From: Spirochaetales bacterium
GTDB taxonomy: Bacteria > Spirochaetota > Spirochaetia > Sphaerochaetales > Sphaerochaetaceae
Assembly: GCA_022771185.1 (NCBI GenBank)
Contig: JALFCJ010000058.1
Location: 1-7,358, forward strand
Reading direction: 5' to 3'
Length of the DNA: 7,358 bases
Every line of letters starts with the position of its first letter. The first letter of the stretch is position 1. The position numbers and the translations under genes were made by a program. Below the pieces are notes generated by a model. The model was not told the DNA's origin and did no database searches. It saw only the letters and a list, made by a program, of their open reading frames with translations. Positions 1 to 6,605 of this stretch are shown here, one piece after another.

Positions 1-141
1 GCTTCGGGAAGACCATGGCTGCCAATATGATAGCCGCCTACTACTCCAAAGGGTGCGACTCCCATGAGATATTCTCTGACCTAAAGATTTCAAAGGATCC
101 ATCTTTTGAGGAATATATCAACAAATACACAGTAATCAAGC
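1..141. repeat. terminal direct repeat, left copy (identical to 7218-7358)
   Basis: These 141 bases are identical, base for base, to the last 141 bases of the window. The repeat lies inside the AAA-ATPase gene, starting within the Walker A codons. An exact end-to-end overlap of 141 bases is what a de Bruijn assembler with k=141 produces for a closed loop, so the two copies are probably one physical locus on a 7,217 bp circle. The alternative is a real sequence shared by two copies of a multi-copy gene. Confidence 0.97.
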
Positions 142-1421
142 TGGATCTGAATGAAGCTGTAACAAATGGCCAGGGTTTGTCTATAGCTCAGTATTATGAC
201 AGAAATGTTGTACCCGAACTTATAGAGTTTTATCCTGATGTGGATTTCTCAGATATTAAAACGCTTACTGATGCATTGATAGAAATCAACGCAGCTACAA
301 GTGAGCGTTTCGTCTTTATTATCGATGAATACGATATCCCTTTTAGGGAAGAGAAATATTTACCTGAACTAAAGGATTATTATAGATTCCTGGTTTCATT
401 ATTTAAAAGTAGTGTGACTAACCAGACTATTGCGCTAGCTTATCTGACGGGAATATTACCTATCATCAAAGAAAAAACTCAGTCGGGCCTTAACAACTTC
501 ACAGAATACACTATGGTGGATGCCTTCAGAATGGCTCCTTATATGGGATTCACTGAAGATGAAGTAAAAAGTTTAGCTACTCAATCGGGTATGGCGTTTG
601 ATGAACTTAATAAGTGGTATGATGGATACAAATTGGAAGGAGAAAAGATATATTCACCTAAGTCTATAATTGATGCTGTTACAGACCATAAATGCGATGG
701 GTATTGGACTCAAACTTGTTCCTATGAAGTACTTATGGATCGTCTTATTTTAGACTTCAAAGGAATGAAAAGTGATGTAATAGCCATGATTTCAGGAAAG
801 GAAATCCCTGTAAACGTAAGGAAATTCACAAACTCTATCGAAATCAACTCAAAGGATGATGTATTTACTTCTCTCATTCACCTCGGGTACCTTGGCTACA
901 ATTATAACGAGAAGACATGTTTTATCCCAAACAATGAAATAAAGGATATGTGGGTCCTTACGATGGAGAGAACCAAGGGATACAAAGACGTATTCCGAAT
1001 TATAAAGGACTCAAAAAAGCTCCTGAAATCTATATGGAATGGTGACGAGGATGTTGTGGCTGAAGGAGTATCTAGGGCCCATATGGAGGCATGCAGCATC
1101 CTGGAGTACAACAACGAGGGCTCCTTCCAGTCTGCTATCCATTTAGCCTACTATTATGCTTCGTCTTACTACACAATAATAAATGAGCTTCCTGCTGGTA
1201 AAGGTTTTGCTGATTGTGCCTTCATCCCATATAAGCCAGATGTCCCTGCAATTATAATTGAACTTAAGAAGGATGACACAGTAGACAATGCCATAGACCA
1301 GATAAAAGAACGAAAGTATCCCGAGGTCTTGGAGAAGTATAAAGACAACCTCCTCCTTGTTGCCATCAGCTATGACTCAAAGACTAAGGAGCATTTTTGT
1401 AGGATAGAAAAAGCTCAATAA
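1..1421 (+). CDS. AAA-ATPase with C-terminal PD-(D/E)XK nuclease domain (3' part; gene begins at 7073 across the junction)
   Basis: This is the larger part of a gene whose first 145 bases lie at 7073-7217. Joined, they encode 521 residues, the usual size for the 'predicted AAA-ATPase' family (PF09820) with a C-terminal PD-(D/E)XK nuclease domain (PF08011/DUF1703-like). In joined numbering, the Walker A motif SRPRRFGKT is residues 45-53 and Walker B FVFIIDEYD is about 152-160, with the acidic pair at 157-158. A conserved LTGILPI segment lies near 197-203. The nuclease core is G-F-A-D (Asp453), then IIIELKK with Glu469 and Lys471, then a conserved A-x-D-Q-I helix. All key residues are present, so the protein looks active. 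The family is abundant and often multi-copy in gut and oral anaerobes, and its function is not established; mobile-element or defence roles are guesses. The ATG at 15 is internal. Patches at 1-60 and 1071-1140 are about 55% G+C, unlike the rest. Confidence 0.9.
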   Translation, partial: FGKTMAANMIAAYYSKGCDSHEIFSDLKISKDPSFEEYINKYTVIKLDLNEAVTNGQGLSIAQYYDRNVVPELIEFYPDVDFSDIKTLTDALIEINAATSERFVFIIDEYDIPFREEKYLPELKDYYRFLVSLFKSSVTNQTIALAYLTGILPIIKEKTQSGLNNFTEYTMVDAFRMAPYMGFTEDEVKSLATQSGMAFDELNKWYDGYKLEGEKIYSPKSIIDAVTDHKCDGYWTQTCSYEVLMDRLILDFKGMKSDVIAMISGKEIPVNVRKFTNSIEINSKDDVFTSLIHLGYLGYNYNEKTCFIPNNEIKDMWVLTMERTKGYKDVFRIIKDSKKLLKSIWNGDEDVVAEGVSRAHMEACSILEYNNEGSFQSAIHLAYYYASSYYTIINELPAGKGFADCAFIPYKPDVPAIIIELKKDDTVDNAIDQIKERKYPEVLEKYKDNLLLVAISYDSKTKEHFCRIEKAQ

Positions 1422-1432
1422 AACTCGAGGCA

Positions 1433-1537
1433 ATGATACGGGTAAGCTCTATTAGCTTGTATAATGCGTCTCTGATTTATTATGAAGAAAGGAAAACGAA
1501 TAAGAATAATATACGCTATAAAAGCTACATCAATTGA
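1433..1537 (+). pseudogene. possible 3' remnant of a BrnT-like toxin gene
   Basis: A short reading frame begins 11 bases after the AAA-ATPase stop and encodes 34 residues, beginning MIRVSSISLYNAS and containing YYEER. It ends in TGA at 1535-1537, 11 bases before the start of the BrnA-like relic. BrnT toxins end in a short I-R-x-I-S-x-R-x-A strand and helix followed by E and Y residues, and brnT normally lies directly upstream of brnA. Position and this loose resemblance are the only evidence. About two thirds of a BrnT (usually about 90 residues) would be missing, apparently lost where the AAA-ATPase 3' end was joined. It could also be a chance frame. Confidence 0.3.
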
Positions 1538-1548
1538 GAAGATTTGAT

Positions 1549-1832
1549 ATGAGGAATTCAAAGTATATCACAGCTGAAAGACTTGAAGAAATTGCAGCTA
1601 TCACTCCTGCTCCGGATGATGATGCACCTGAGATTACAGGGGCTGAGGCGACAAGAGCTCGGTTTGCACATGAATCACATCCCGAGTGGTATCTGACTGT
1701 CCCAAAAAAGCGGCATATATCAAAAAAAACGATAAGGATGTGATTGAAGCATTTAAGGATGAGGGGAAAGGATACAATACAAGGATAAATAAGATTCTAT
1801 GAGATGCTGTTCTTGATGTATGGAGTACATAG
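1549..1832 (+). pseudogene. BrnA-like antitoxin (DUF4415 family), frameshifted and with an in-frame stop
   Basis: The frame opens at ATG 1549, seven bases after a GAGAAG ribosome binding site (1536-1541). The N-terminal part carries TPAPDDDAPEITGAEATRARF, like the DxPELT...RA segment of BrnA/DUF4415 antitoxins. After PKKRHIS the original frame ends at TGA 1741-1743. A -1 shift in the A8 run at 1722-1729 instead reads DKDVIEAFKDEGKGYNTRIN, the typical DNA-binding ribbon-helix-helix end of this family. That frame then meets TGA at 1800-1802, where the family usually has Arg, and continues as DAVLDVWST to TAG at 1830-1832. BrnA is the DNA-binding antitoxin that neutralises the RNase BrnT. Two lesions and no intact toxin indicate decay. 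The run A-AAA-AAA could allow ribosomal or transcriptional slippage, which would give an 84-residue product lacking the last few residues. Confidence 0.7.
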
Positions 1833-1908
1833 TTGTGATAAGTCTGTATAGAAAATGACAGAAGAGATAAAGATCTTGATAAGTGTACTGATAGTCTCTT
1901 TTCATTGT

Positions 1909-1920
1909 GGAGGAGAGGGG
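1909..1920 (+). promoter_or_regulatory. ribosome binding site setting the start of the first ABC gene
   Basis: A purine run GGAGGAGAGGGG ends two bases before ATG 1922 and offers GGAGG at a spacing of about eight bases. This excludes the in-frame GTG at 1907, which lies within and before the site, and fixes the start at 1922. I found no convincing -35/-10 pair between 1833 and 1908, so the promoter of the exporter operon is unassigned. Confidence 0.8.
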
Positions 1921-1921
1921 A

Positions 1922-3709
1922 ATGAGAAAAAAATCCAATGTATTACATAACCTTTATTTCTGGTTATCTACTAATATAGATCATCCAGTTTTATTGACGA
2001 TAAAGATTTTTTTCTTTTCTTTCCTTAGCTTTCTTTCCTCATACCTAGGTGTGATTGTAATATCGTTGATAATGAATGTTGCTTTTTCTTTTTCTTTGGA
2101 AAAGGTGATTTATATATCTTTGTTGGCAATACTCATGTTGATTCTTCGATCCTATATCGAGCTAATTGATGGAAAGTTGGTTTTAATGGGCTCTATGGCA
2201 CTTAATAGGGCAAATAAGACTATCGTTGTTCCTGCTCTGACAGAAATCAAATATTGTGAGTATGCACAAAGAAGAACTCAAGTTTTGTTGGCAGAGATAC
2301 AAAAGCTGATTCGAAGCGGGGATTCATCAAAGCTAGGTCAGGTATTTAGAGTGATGTGGAATTTCACTTCATCTCTTTTGGGTTTTGTATTATTGTTTGG
2401 TATCTTTGCCAGACTCAGCCTTACTAGCATTCTATTTATAGTATTCATCTTTGTCTTGTCTGCTGTCCTAAGAAAGAAGTTACTCATCCTCTCTATGGAG
2501 AGACATAACGACCAGATGCCTTTTGATATGTCACTTAGTTATATCGAAAGAGTACAGACAGATAAAAAATTCTCAAAAGATATACGTGTCTATGATTGGA
2601 AGAAAGTTCTAAAAGAGAGACACGATAGAGCGATAAGTGGAAAATTAAGCAATAAAATAGAAGAAGAAAAAGCCCTCGAGATAGGAAAACTCATCTCGAT
2701 GATCGGCCGTACCCTTTCATTGTTGATTGTTGTTCTTGCTATATTAGATAGAGGTAGAAAAGGTGTTGATTTTAAGATTGAAGAGATAACTTTTCTTTTT
2801 CTTTCAATCAACTCTATATGGTCATGGCTTGAAAGAGCTGTTCTTGAATGGGAGAACCTTTCTCAAGCAAGTAATGATATTTCTAAATTTGTAGAAGTCA
2901 AAGAAGCATCATCCGTGGAACAGAGGATGACAGGAGATGTAAAGGAAACGGATGATTCTTCCTACATTCTCTTTGACTCCATTTCTTTTGGTTATAGCAA
3001 AGATGAACTCATATTTGATGACTTCTCATTGTCTATAAAACAGGGGGAGAGAATAGGAGTTGTTGGGATAAATGGTAGTGGAAAGTCTACTCTCACTATG
3101 CTCCTTCTTGGTCTCTTGGAACCAAGTAAGGGCCAAATATTTATTGAAGGGAAGAGCCTTAATGAGAAGGAAAGAAGAAAATACTTCTCACCAGTGTTTC
3201 AATACATCAGGATGTATCCATCTGTTCTTGGAGAGATAATATCTTCTGGGGAAAGTGTTACAGAAGAGTTAAGGGAACGGATTCTCTGTACGTCTTCACT
3301 TCTTCCTATAAAAGACGTCATTTCAGCTTTACCTCAAGGACTCGAAACGCCTCTTGTCTCTGCTTCCAGCGTTGGTGCAGTAGACTTATCAGGGGGAGAA
3401 AATCAATGGGTGATGATCCTTCGTGCATTAATCAAAGACTCTCCCGTCCTTGTATTTGACGAGATAAACTCTGCTTTGGACTCCATGGGAGAGGAAGCCC
3501 TATACTCTTTCTTTGATAATATAGGAAAAGACAAAACGATTGTTTTTATATCTCATCGTCTCTCTTTTAAAGAAGTTTGTTCTCGAATTATTCTCCTTGA
3601 TAAAGGGAAGATAGTAGAGGATGGATCCCCAACTAGTCTTATGGAGAAAAAGGGTGAGTTTTATAGGTTGTTCATGAAAGAGAAGAAGGAGAGTGAAAAT
3701 GCAGGATAA
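1922..3709 (+). CDS. ABC exporter half-transporter, membrane domain fused to ATPase (first of pair)
   Basis: The 595-residue protein has the ABC-B exporter layout (MsbA/LanT-like half-transporter). An N-terminal membrane domain has hydrophobic segments near residues 26-54, 61-77, 148-165, 166-183, 260-276 and 289-305. A nucleotide-binding domain follows from about 345. Visible motifs are an aromatic A-loop candidate (Tyr358), Walker A GINGSGKST (382-390), Q-loop Gln427, signature LSGGE (489-493), Walker B VLVFDE with Asp513 and catalytic Glu514, and the H-loop His545 in ISHR. All catalytic residues are present. The Walker B/D-loop reads DEINSALD where DEPTSALD is usual. No peptidase C39 domain precedes the membrane domain. 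The 3' end overlaps the next gene by 11 bases, so the two are one operon and probably one heterodimer. Export of a peptide, lipid or drug is inferred from the fold; the substrate is unknown. Confidence 0.9.
   Translation: MRKKSNVLHNLYFWLSTNIDHPVLLTIKIFFFSFLSFLSSYLGVIVISLIMNVAFSFSLEKVIYISLLAILMLILRSYIELIDGKLVLMGSMALNRANKTIVVPALTEIKYCEYAQRRTQVLLAEIQKLIRSGDSSKLGQVFRVMWNFTSSLLGFVLLFGIFARLSLTSILFIVFIFVLSAVLRKKLLILSMERHNDQMPFDMSLSYIERVQTDKKFSKDIRVYDWKKVLKERHDRAISGKLSNKIEEEKALEIGKLISMIGRTLSLLIVVLAILDRGRKGVDFKIEEITFLFLSINSIWSWLERAVLEWENLSQASNDISKFVEVKEASSVEQRMTGDVKETDDSSYILFDSISFGYSKDELIFDDFSLSIKQGERIGVVGINGSGKSTLTMLLLGLLEPSKGQIFIEGKSLNEKERRKYFSPVFQYIRMYPSVLGEIISSGESVTEELRERILCTSSLLPIKDVISALPQGLETPLVSASSVGAVDLSGGENQWVMILRALIKDSPVLVFDEINSALDSMGEEALYSFFDNIGKDKTIVFISHRLSFKEVCSRIILLDKGKIVEDGSPTSLMEKKGEFYRLFMKEKKESENAG
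3685..3692 (+). promoter_or_regulatory. ribosome binding site of the second ABC gene, inside the first
   Basis: AAGGAGAG lies within the last codons of the first ABC gene, six bases before ATG 3699. It favours ATG 3699 over the in-frame GTG at 3693, which sits directly against the site. The arrangement implies translational coupling and roughly equal amounts of both half-transporters. Confidence 0.7.
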
Positions 3710-5471
3710 CAATGCTCGTGGCTTTTACAAGACTCTCTTCTCATGTGACAAGATATATCCGATTATTAAAATATGTGCAGAGATGCTGAATGTCTTTGCT
3801 TCCTATTATGTTGTTATTGCTCTTAGTTATATAATCAACAGTGTAATTTGCTCAGTGCAGATAAACTCCTTGATTATTGGATTGGTTACTATATCTCTCA
3901 TATTTCTAGCAATCAGAATTATACTTTCCATTCTAAATGCAACACTATCTTCAAGAAAGACCAGAATATTGGAGAATGACAGGTATAGAAAAAACACTCT
4001 ATTCTCTAAGATTACACTTTCCCAGTATGAAGGTGATGAAGTTCAGAAGTTGATTTCTAGCTTAAAATACTCGGAGATGAATGGTTCTACAGCCCTTTCA
4101 AGACTACTGGATGCCCCGATGGTAGTATTGGCACTCTCTATATCTGTAGTAGTAGAGATATTTATTGTCATGCCTCTTTTGGTTACACCAAACTTAAAAG
4201 ATAATCTTATTTCCATCTCCTTTGTTATAGGATATTCCTTTATGTTTATTCTTGCTTCTAAGATGAAGTCTAAGTATATGAAGAGGGGAGTCAGCTCCTT
4301 CTCCAGAGAGGGGCAACAGAAGTTAAGAAAGCTATCTAGTCATATCGATTATCAATATGATGTAAAGATTAATCCTGATATCAGGTTTTACAATCAGAAG
4401 CTTGTAGAAAAGGGAGCTGAAGAAGAGTGTGAATTAAGTAAATATATCTTCTCTTCTTACTGGAACAACATTTCAAAGGGGTCTTTCTATTCTACTTTAT
4501 TCAGAACGCTTTCTTTCCTTCTTGGTATTTGTTTTGTTGCTTATTGCGCCATCAGAAGAAGAATCTTGATTGGAAGCCTGTTTGTGTATTCAACTCTACT
4601 TGAGAATATTTCGACACATATAGAAAAAGTGGTAGTCGAAAGAAATGTGATAAAAGCAGGAGATTCCTACTTTAAAAAACGAGAGGAATTGGAGCATAAG
4701 GTACTTGATACCTCCATTGAGACTTATGATACAGGAAAAAAGATGTGGAATACATTAGAATTCATCGATGTCTCATACTCTTTTCCAAATTCTGATAGAA
4801 AGACTCTCGATTCTTTGAGTTTCTCAATAAGTCGAAATGAACCTACAGCCATCGTAGGCTTAAATGGGTCAGGAAAGAGTACCATGCTTCAGCTTATTCT
4901 TAAGCTCAGACGTCCTAATGAAGGCAAAATCCTTATCGATGGACGAGATATCTGGAGTATAGATGACGATGAGTATTTGAAGTTGTTCTCTCCAATGCTG
5001 CAAGATTCTTCTCTTTTGTCTTTTGCCCTCAAAGACAACCTTTTTCTAGAAAACAACGAGAACGAGTGCTTACAATTAATGGATGAGTTCGGATTATCAG
5101 GGATAGAATTAGATAGAGTCGTGGGGAAAGAAGGAGGAGAAGAAGGTTCCGGGCTAAGTGGAGGTCAAGAAAAGAAGATGCTTCTTATCAGGTCTCTTCT
5201 CATGAATGATCGATATATGATTCTTGATGAGCCTACATCTGCCTCTGATAGTGAAACTGAAGATTTGGTTTTTTCTTCTCTTAAGCAAAGAAATGGTTAC
5301 CTGTTGGTATCTCATAGGATTTCAAAACTTAAGAATGTATCAAGAATAATAGTTCTAAAAGAGGGAAGAATCGTATCTGATGGAAATTGGCTTGAAATGA
5401 CTAAAAACGAGAGCTTACTCAAAGAACTATTGGAGTGCGAAAGACGATTGTATACGCGGGATAATAATTAA
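3699..5471 (+). CDS. ABC exporter half-transporter, membrane domain fused to ATPase (second of pair)
   Basis: The 590-residue partner has the same order: a membrane domain (hydrophobic stretches near 30-52, 57-78, 140-163, 170-187, 268-284 and 289-302) and a nucleotide-binding domain from about 350. Motifs are Walker A GLNGSGKST (387-395), Q-loop Gln435 in SPMLQD, a full signature LSGGQ (486-490), Walker B MILDE with Asp510 and catalytic Glu511, D-loop region PTSASDS, and His539 in VSHR. Both subunits keep a catalytic Glu and an H-loop His, so both ATP sites could hydrolyse, unlike many heterodimeric exporters with one degenerate site. A charged segment near residues 190-250 corresponds to the cytoplasmic coupling region. 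The start overlaps the upstream gene by 11 bases, and a terminator-like hairpin follows eight bases after the stop, so the operon seems to contain only these two genes. The substrate cannot be deduced. Confidence 0.9.
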   Translation: MQDNNARGFYKTLFSCDKIYPIIKICAEMLNVFASYYVVIALSYIINSVICSVQINSLIIGLVTISLIFLAIRIILSILNATLSSRKTRILENDRYRKNTLFSKITLSQYEGDEVQKLISSLKYSEMNGSTALSRLLDAPMVVLALSISVVVEIFIVMPLLVTPNLKDNLISISFVIGYSFMFILASKMKSKYMKRGVSSFSREGQQKLRKLSSHIDYQYDVKINPDIRFYNQKLVEKGAEEECELSKYIFSSYWNNISKGSFYSTLFRTLSFLLGICFVAYCAIRRRILIGSLFVYSTLLENISTHIEKVVVERNVIKAGDSYFKKREELEHKVLDTSIETYDTGKKMWNTLEFIDVSYSFPNSDRKTLDSLSFSISRNEPTAIVGLNGSGKSTMLQLILKLRRPNEGKILIDGRDIWSIDDDEYLKLFSPMLQDSSLLSFALKDNLFLENNENECLQLMDEFGLSGIELDRVVGKEGGEEGSGLSGGQEKKMLLIRSLLMNDRYMILDEPTSASDSETEDLVFSSLKQRNGYLLVSHRISKLKNVSRIIVLKEGRIVSDGNWLEMTKNESLLKELLECERRLYTRDNN

Positions 5472-5478
5472 CTTCCAC

Positions 5479-5518
5479 CAAAACTTAGATAACCTGATTA
5501 TATCAGATTTGGGTTTTG
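5479..5518 (+). terminator. hairpin terminator after the ABC operon
   Basis: The transcript can fold as C-AAAACUUAGAU pairing with AUUUGGGUUUU-G (5479-5490 with 5507-5518, three G-U wobbles). A three-base bulge separates this from an inner stem CUGAU/AUCAG with loop UAU. The 3' arm ends in UUUU. It lies just downstream of the stop at 5471. On the opposite strand the wobble pairs become A-C mismatches, so the structure favours termination of rightward transcription. The stem is AT-rich and the U tract is short, so termination may be only moderately efficient. Confidence 0.5.
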
Positions 5519-5774
5519 CAAAATGAAATAAAGTAGAGGATATTTTCTGATAGAATTTTGATAGATTTTTTTTCATTGGAACTATATTGAAATGGTGAAA
5601 AATCTAGTGTAAATAGGAAAACAAAGCAACTCAAAACCTTATATGTTGTAGAGGGTTAGGATAGTGTCGAGATTATCAAGCATGCCTTGCTTATTGCTTG
5701 GCCCAATATCATGCTGATCTAATAGATAATAGTAACATGAAGTCCTAAAGTCGTATTCTCATACACTGATGATT
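5519..5774. other. convergent intergenic region without an intact gene
   Basis: This stretch lies between the rightward exporter operon and the leftward PIN/Phd operon. Every frame on both strands is interrupted. It contains a T8 run near 5567-5574, a small direct repeat (TGATAGA twice, around 5549-5565), a 6-bp inverted repeat CAAGCA/TGCTTG (5677-5682 and 5695-5700, 12-base loop, no U tract), and the weak TOPRIM-like trace listed separately. I see no tRNA, iterons or clear origin. The AT-rich first half (5520-5620) would be the natural place to look for an origin if the circle is real. Confidence 0.5.
5591..5722 (+). pseudogene. possible TOPRIM-like protein relic
   Basis: One forward frame reads KQLKTLYVVEG, a TAG at 5657-5659, then DSVEIIKHALLIAW and a TAA at 5720-5722. 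A hydrophobic strand ending in VVEG, followed three residues later by Asp and then by V-E-I-I-K, is the start of a TOPRIM fold as in RNase M5 or OLD-type nucleases (usual pattern VVEGKxD). The match covers about 25 residues, no start or ribosome binding site is visible, and the rest of the domain is absent. It is either a decayed fragment or chance. Confidence 0.2.
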
Positions 5775-6167
5775 CTAAAGATAACGTTGGAAGAAATCAG
5801 ATGGAGATATGACAAATGGGTCTGATGGATAATGTGCAAGATTACCTGTTACTAAAATTGCATGACAATATTTCGCAACTTCATAGAATTTTCTATCAGT
5901 TTCATCCTTATCGAAAGATACATCTGGAATTGGGTCTGCAATAACAGAAATACCATTTTTAATCAGAGGTTCTAGGATTGCATTTATTTCCCATTCGAAA
6001 AATTTGAACTTTGGGTAATGAAATACCCGGTTGTATTCTTCCAAAATACGGTAATCATAGCAGACACTGAATTTTTTTGCGAACACAGCATTTAAAATAC
6101 TACTTGCATTTCGTCCAGGAGACCAAGCTGCAGAAATTAGAATATTTGTGTCAAGAACAATATTCAT
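5775..6167 (-). CDS. PIN-domain toxin of a type II toxin-antitoxin system
   Basis: The 130-residue protein belongs to the 'putative toxin-antitoxin system toxin component, PIN family' (COG1569-like), related to VapC. PIN toxins are Mg2+-dependent RNases that cut RNA when free of antitoxin. The acidic pocket is visible: Asp6 in VLDTN, Glu44 in the DYRILEEYNRV helix, and Asp91 in DETDRKF, with TGN (Asn109) at the fourth position, where this subfamily commonly has Asn. The length is normal for a single PIN domain. I chose ATG 6167 because the family begins with the MNIVLDTN strand and this start lies one base after the antitoxin stop. An in-frame GTG at 6176 would add three residues and overlap that stop. 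No strong ribosome binding site is present, so translation is probably coupled to the antitoxin. The RNA target is unknown. Confidence 0.88.
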   Translation of the reverse strand: MNIVLDTNILISAAWSPGRNASSILNAVFAKKFSVCYDYRILEEYNRVFHYPKFKFFEWEINAILEPLIKNGISVIADPIPDVSFDKDETDRKFYEVAKYCHAILVTGNLAHYPSDPFVISPSDFFQRYL

Positions 6168-6168
6168 A

Positions 6169-6444
6169 TCACTCACTCTTTTTAGCTTCTGCTACGAGTT
6201 TTTCAATATCGCTATCTGACATGAATCCATCCATTGCAGCTCTTTGTCGCATATTATTAAGGGCTATCATGGCTTTTGCCTGACGGACTGCTTGTACGAT
6301 TTCATCAAAGCTTCCTTCTGGGATTTCAATCATTATTGCAGAAGGTCTGCCATTATTTGTGAGAATGACTTCGTCTCCTTTCTGTAGGTCTGACCACATT
6401 TTTTTAGAATCTGTACGTAAATCGCGAATAGAGTAAAAGTTCAT
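6169..6444 (-). CDS. Phd/YefM-type antitoxin, partner of the PIN toxin
   Basis: The 91-residue protein has an N-terminal Phd/YefM fold (about residues 1-45). It begins YSIRDLRTDSKKMW and continues with the DEVILTNNGRPSAIMI strand-turn-strand that is diagnostic of the family. A charged helical C-terminal part (about 46-91) would wrap and inhibit the toxin. Antitoxins of this kind dimerise, bind operators in their own promoter and repress the operon, more tightly with toxin. ATG 6444 is preceded by AGAGGTG (6451-6457) at a good distance. An in-frame upstream ATG at 6561 would add 39 residues translated through the promoter, so it is rejected. The gene lies one base from the toxin ATG, the usual antitoxin-first order. 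Phd-type antitoxin with this PIN subfamily is a recurrent pairing. Confidence 0.88.
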   Translation of the reverse strand: MNFYSIRDLRTDSKKMWSDLQKGDEVILTNNGRPSAIMIEIPEGSFDEIVQAVRQAKAMIALNNMRQRAAMDGFMSDSDIEKLVAEAKKSE

Positions 6445-6466
6445 ATATAGCACCTCTGATAATAAT

Positions 6467-6495
6467 ATGGTACACAAATGTGTCCATAAAGTCAA
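6467..6495 (-). promoter_or_regulatory. promoter of the antitoxin-toxin operon
   Basis: Read leftward, TTGACT (6495-6490) and TACCAT (6472-6467) are separated by exactly 17 bases. These match the sigma-70-type -35 at five of six positions and the -10 at four of six. Transcription would start near 6460, giving a leader of about 15 bases that includes the ribosome binding site at 6451-6457. Confidence 0.6.
6472..6483. promoter_or_regulatory. palindromic operator candidate between -35 and -10
   Basis: ACACAAATGTGT is a palindrome with perfect 5-base arms around a 2-base centre, in the promoter spacer of the Phd/PIN operon and touching the -10 element. Phd/YefM antitoxins bind short palindromes of this size in their own promoters, so this is the most likely autoregulatory site. 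Only one copy was found. Confidence 0.5.
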
Positions 6496-6605
6496 CATTT
6501 TGGTAATCAGCAAACGAAATGAAGGTTTATTGAGAATGTGCTCTATTCTAGATAATATCAAGACTACTCTTAAAATATCTGTTGTTTGTGTGTAAGGAGA
6601 GGAAA

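Noticed and set aside
902..1366. Leftward frames of 65-70 codons antisense to the AAA-ATPase gene, and similar ones antisense to the ABC genes
   Set aside because: Their translations resemble no protein family, they lack ribosome binding sites, and the opposite strand is clearly coding.
1443..1457. Hairpin AAGCT-CTATT-AGCTT after the AAA-ATPase gene as its terminator
   Set aside because: The stem is only five pairs, no U tract follows, and it lies inside the possible BrnT relic.
1800..1802. TGA in the antitoxin relic read as a sense codon (alternative genetic code)
   Set aside because: TGA is the stop of the intact antitoxin gene at 6169-6171. The family normally has Arg here, so CGA or AGA to TGA mutation is simpler.
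1804..1851. 15-codon frame MLFLMYGVHSCDKSV as an exported or signalling peptide for the ABC pair
   Set aside because: No ribosome binding site, no leader or GG-type cleavage motif, and it overlaps the tail of the BrnA relic.
1813..1904. Promoter for the ABC operon (TTGATG, TTGTGA or TTGATA as -35)
   Set aside because: None has a credible -10 at 16-18 bases; the best candidates match the consensus at only about two positions.
5677..5700. Inverted repeat CAAGCA/TGCTTG as terminator or binding site
   Set aside because: Six-base arms with a 12-base loop and no U tract on either side; easily due to chance.
6168..6176. GTG 6176 as the PIN toxin start
   Set aside because: It adds only MSD before the standard MNIVLDTN start and overlaps the antitoxin stop. 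ATG 6167 is preferred, though GTG use cannot be excluded.
6077..6283. Rightward 68-codon frame antisense to the PIN and Phd genes
   Set aside because: It lies over two well-supported genes and shows no domain or start signal.
6445..6561. In-frame N-terminal extension of the antitoxin from ATG 6561
   Set aside because: It would be translated through the -35, operator and -10 and has no family resemblance, whereas ATG 6444 has a good ribosome binding site and the normal family start.
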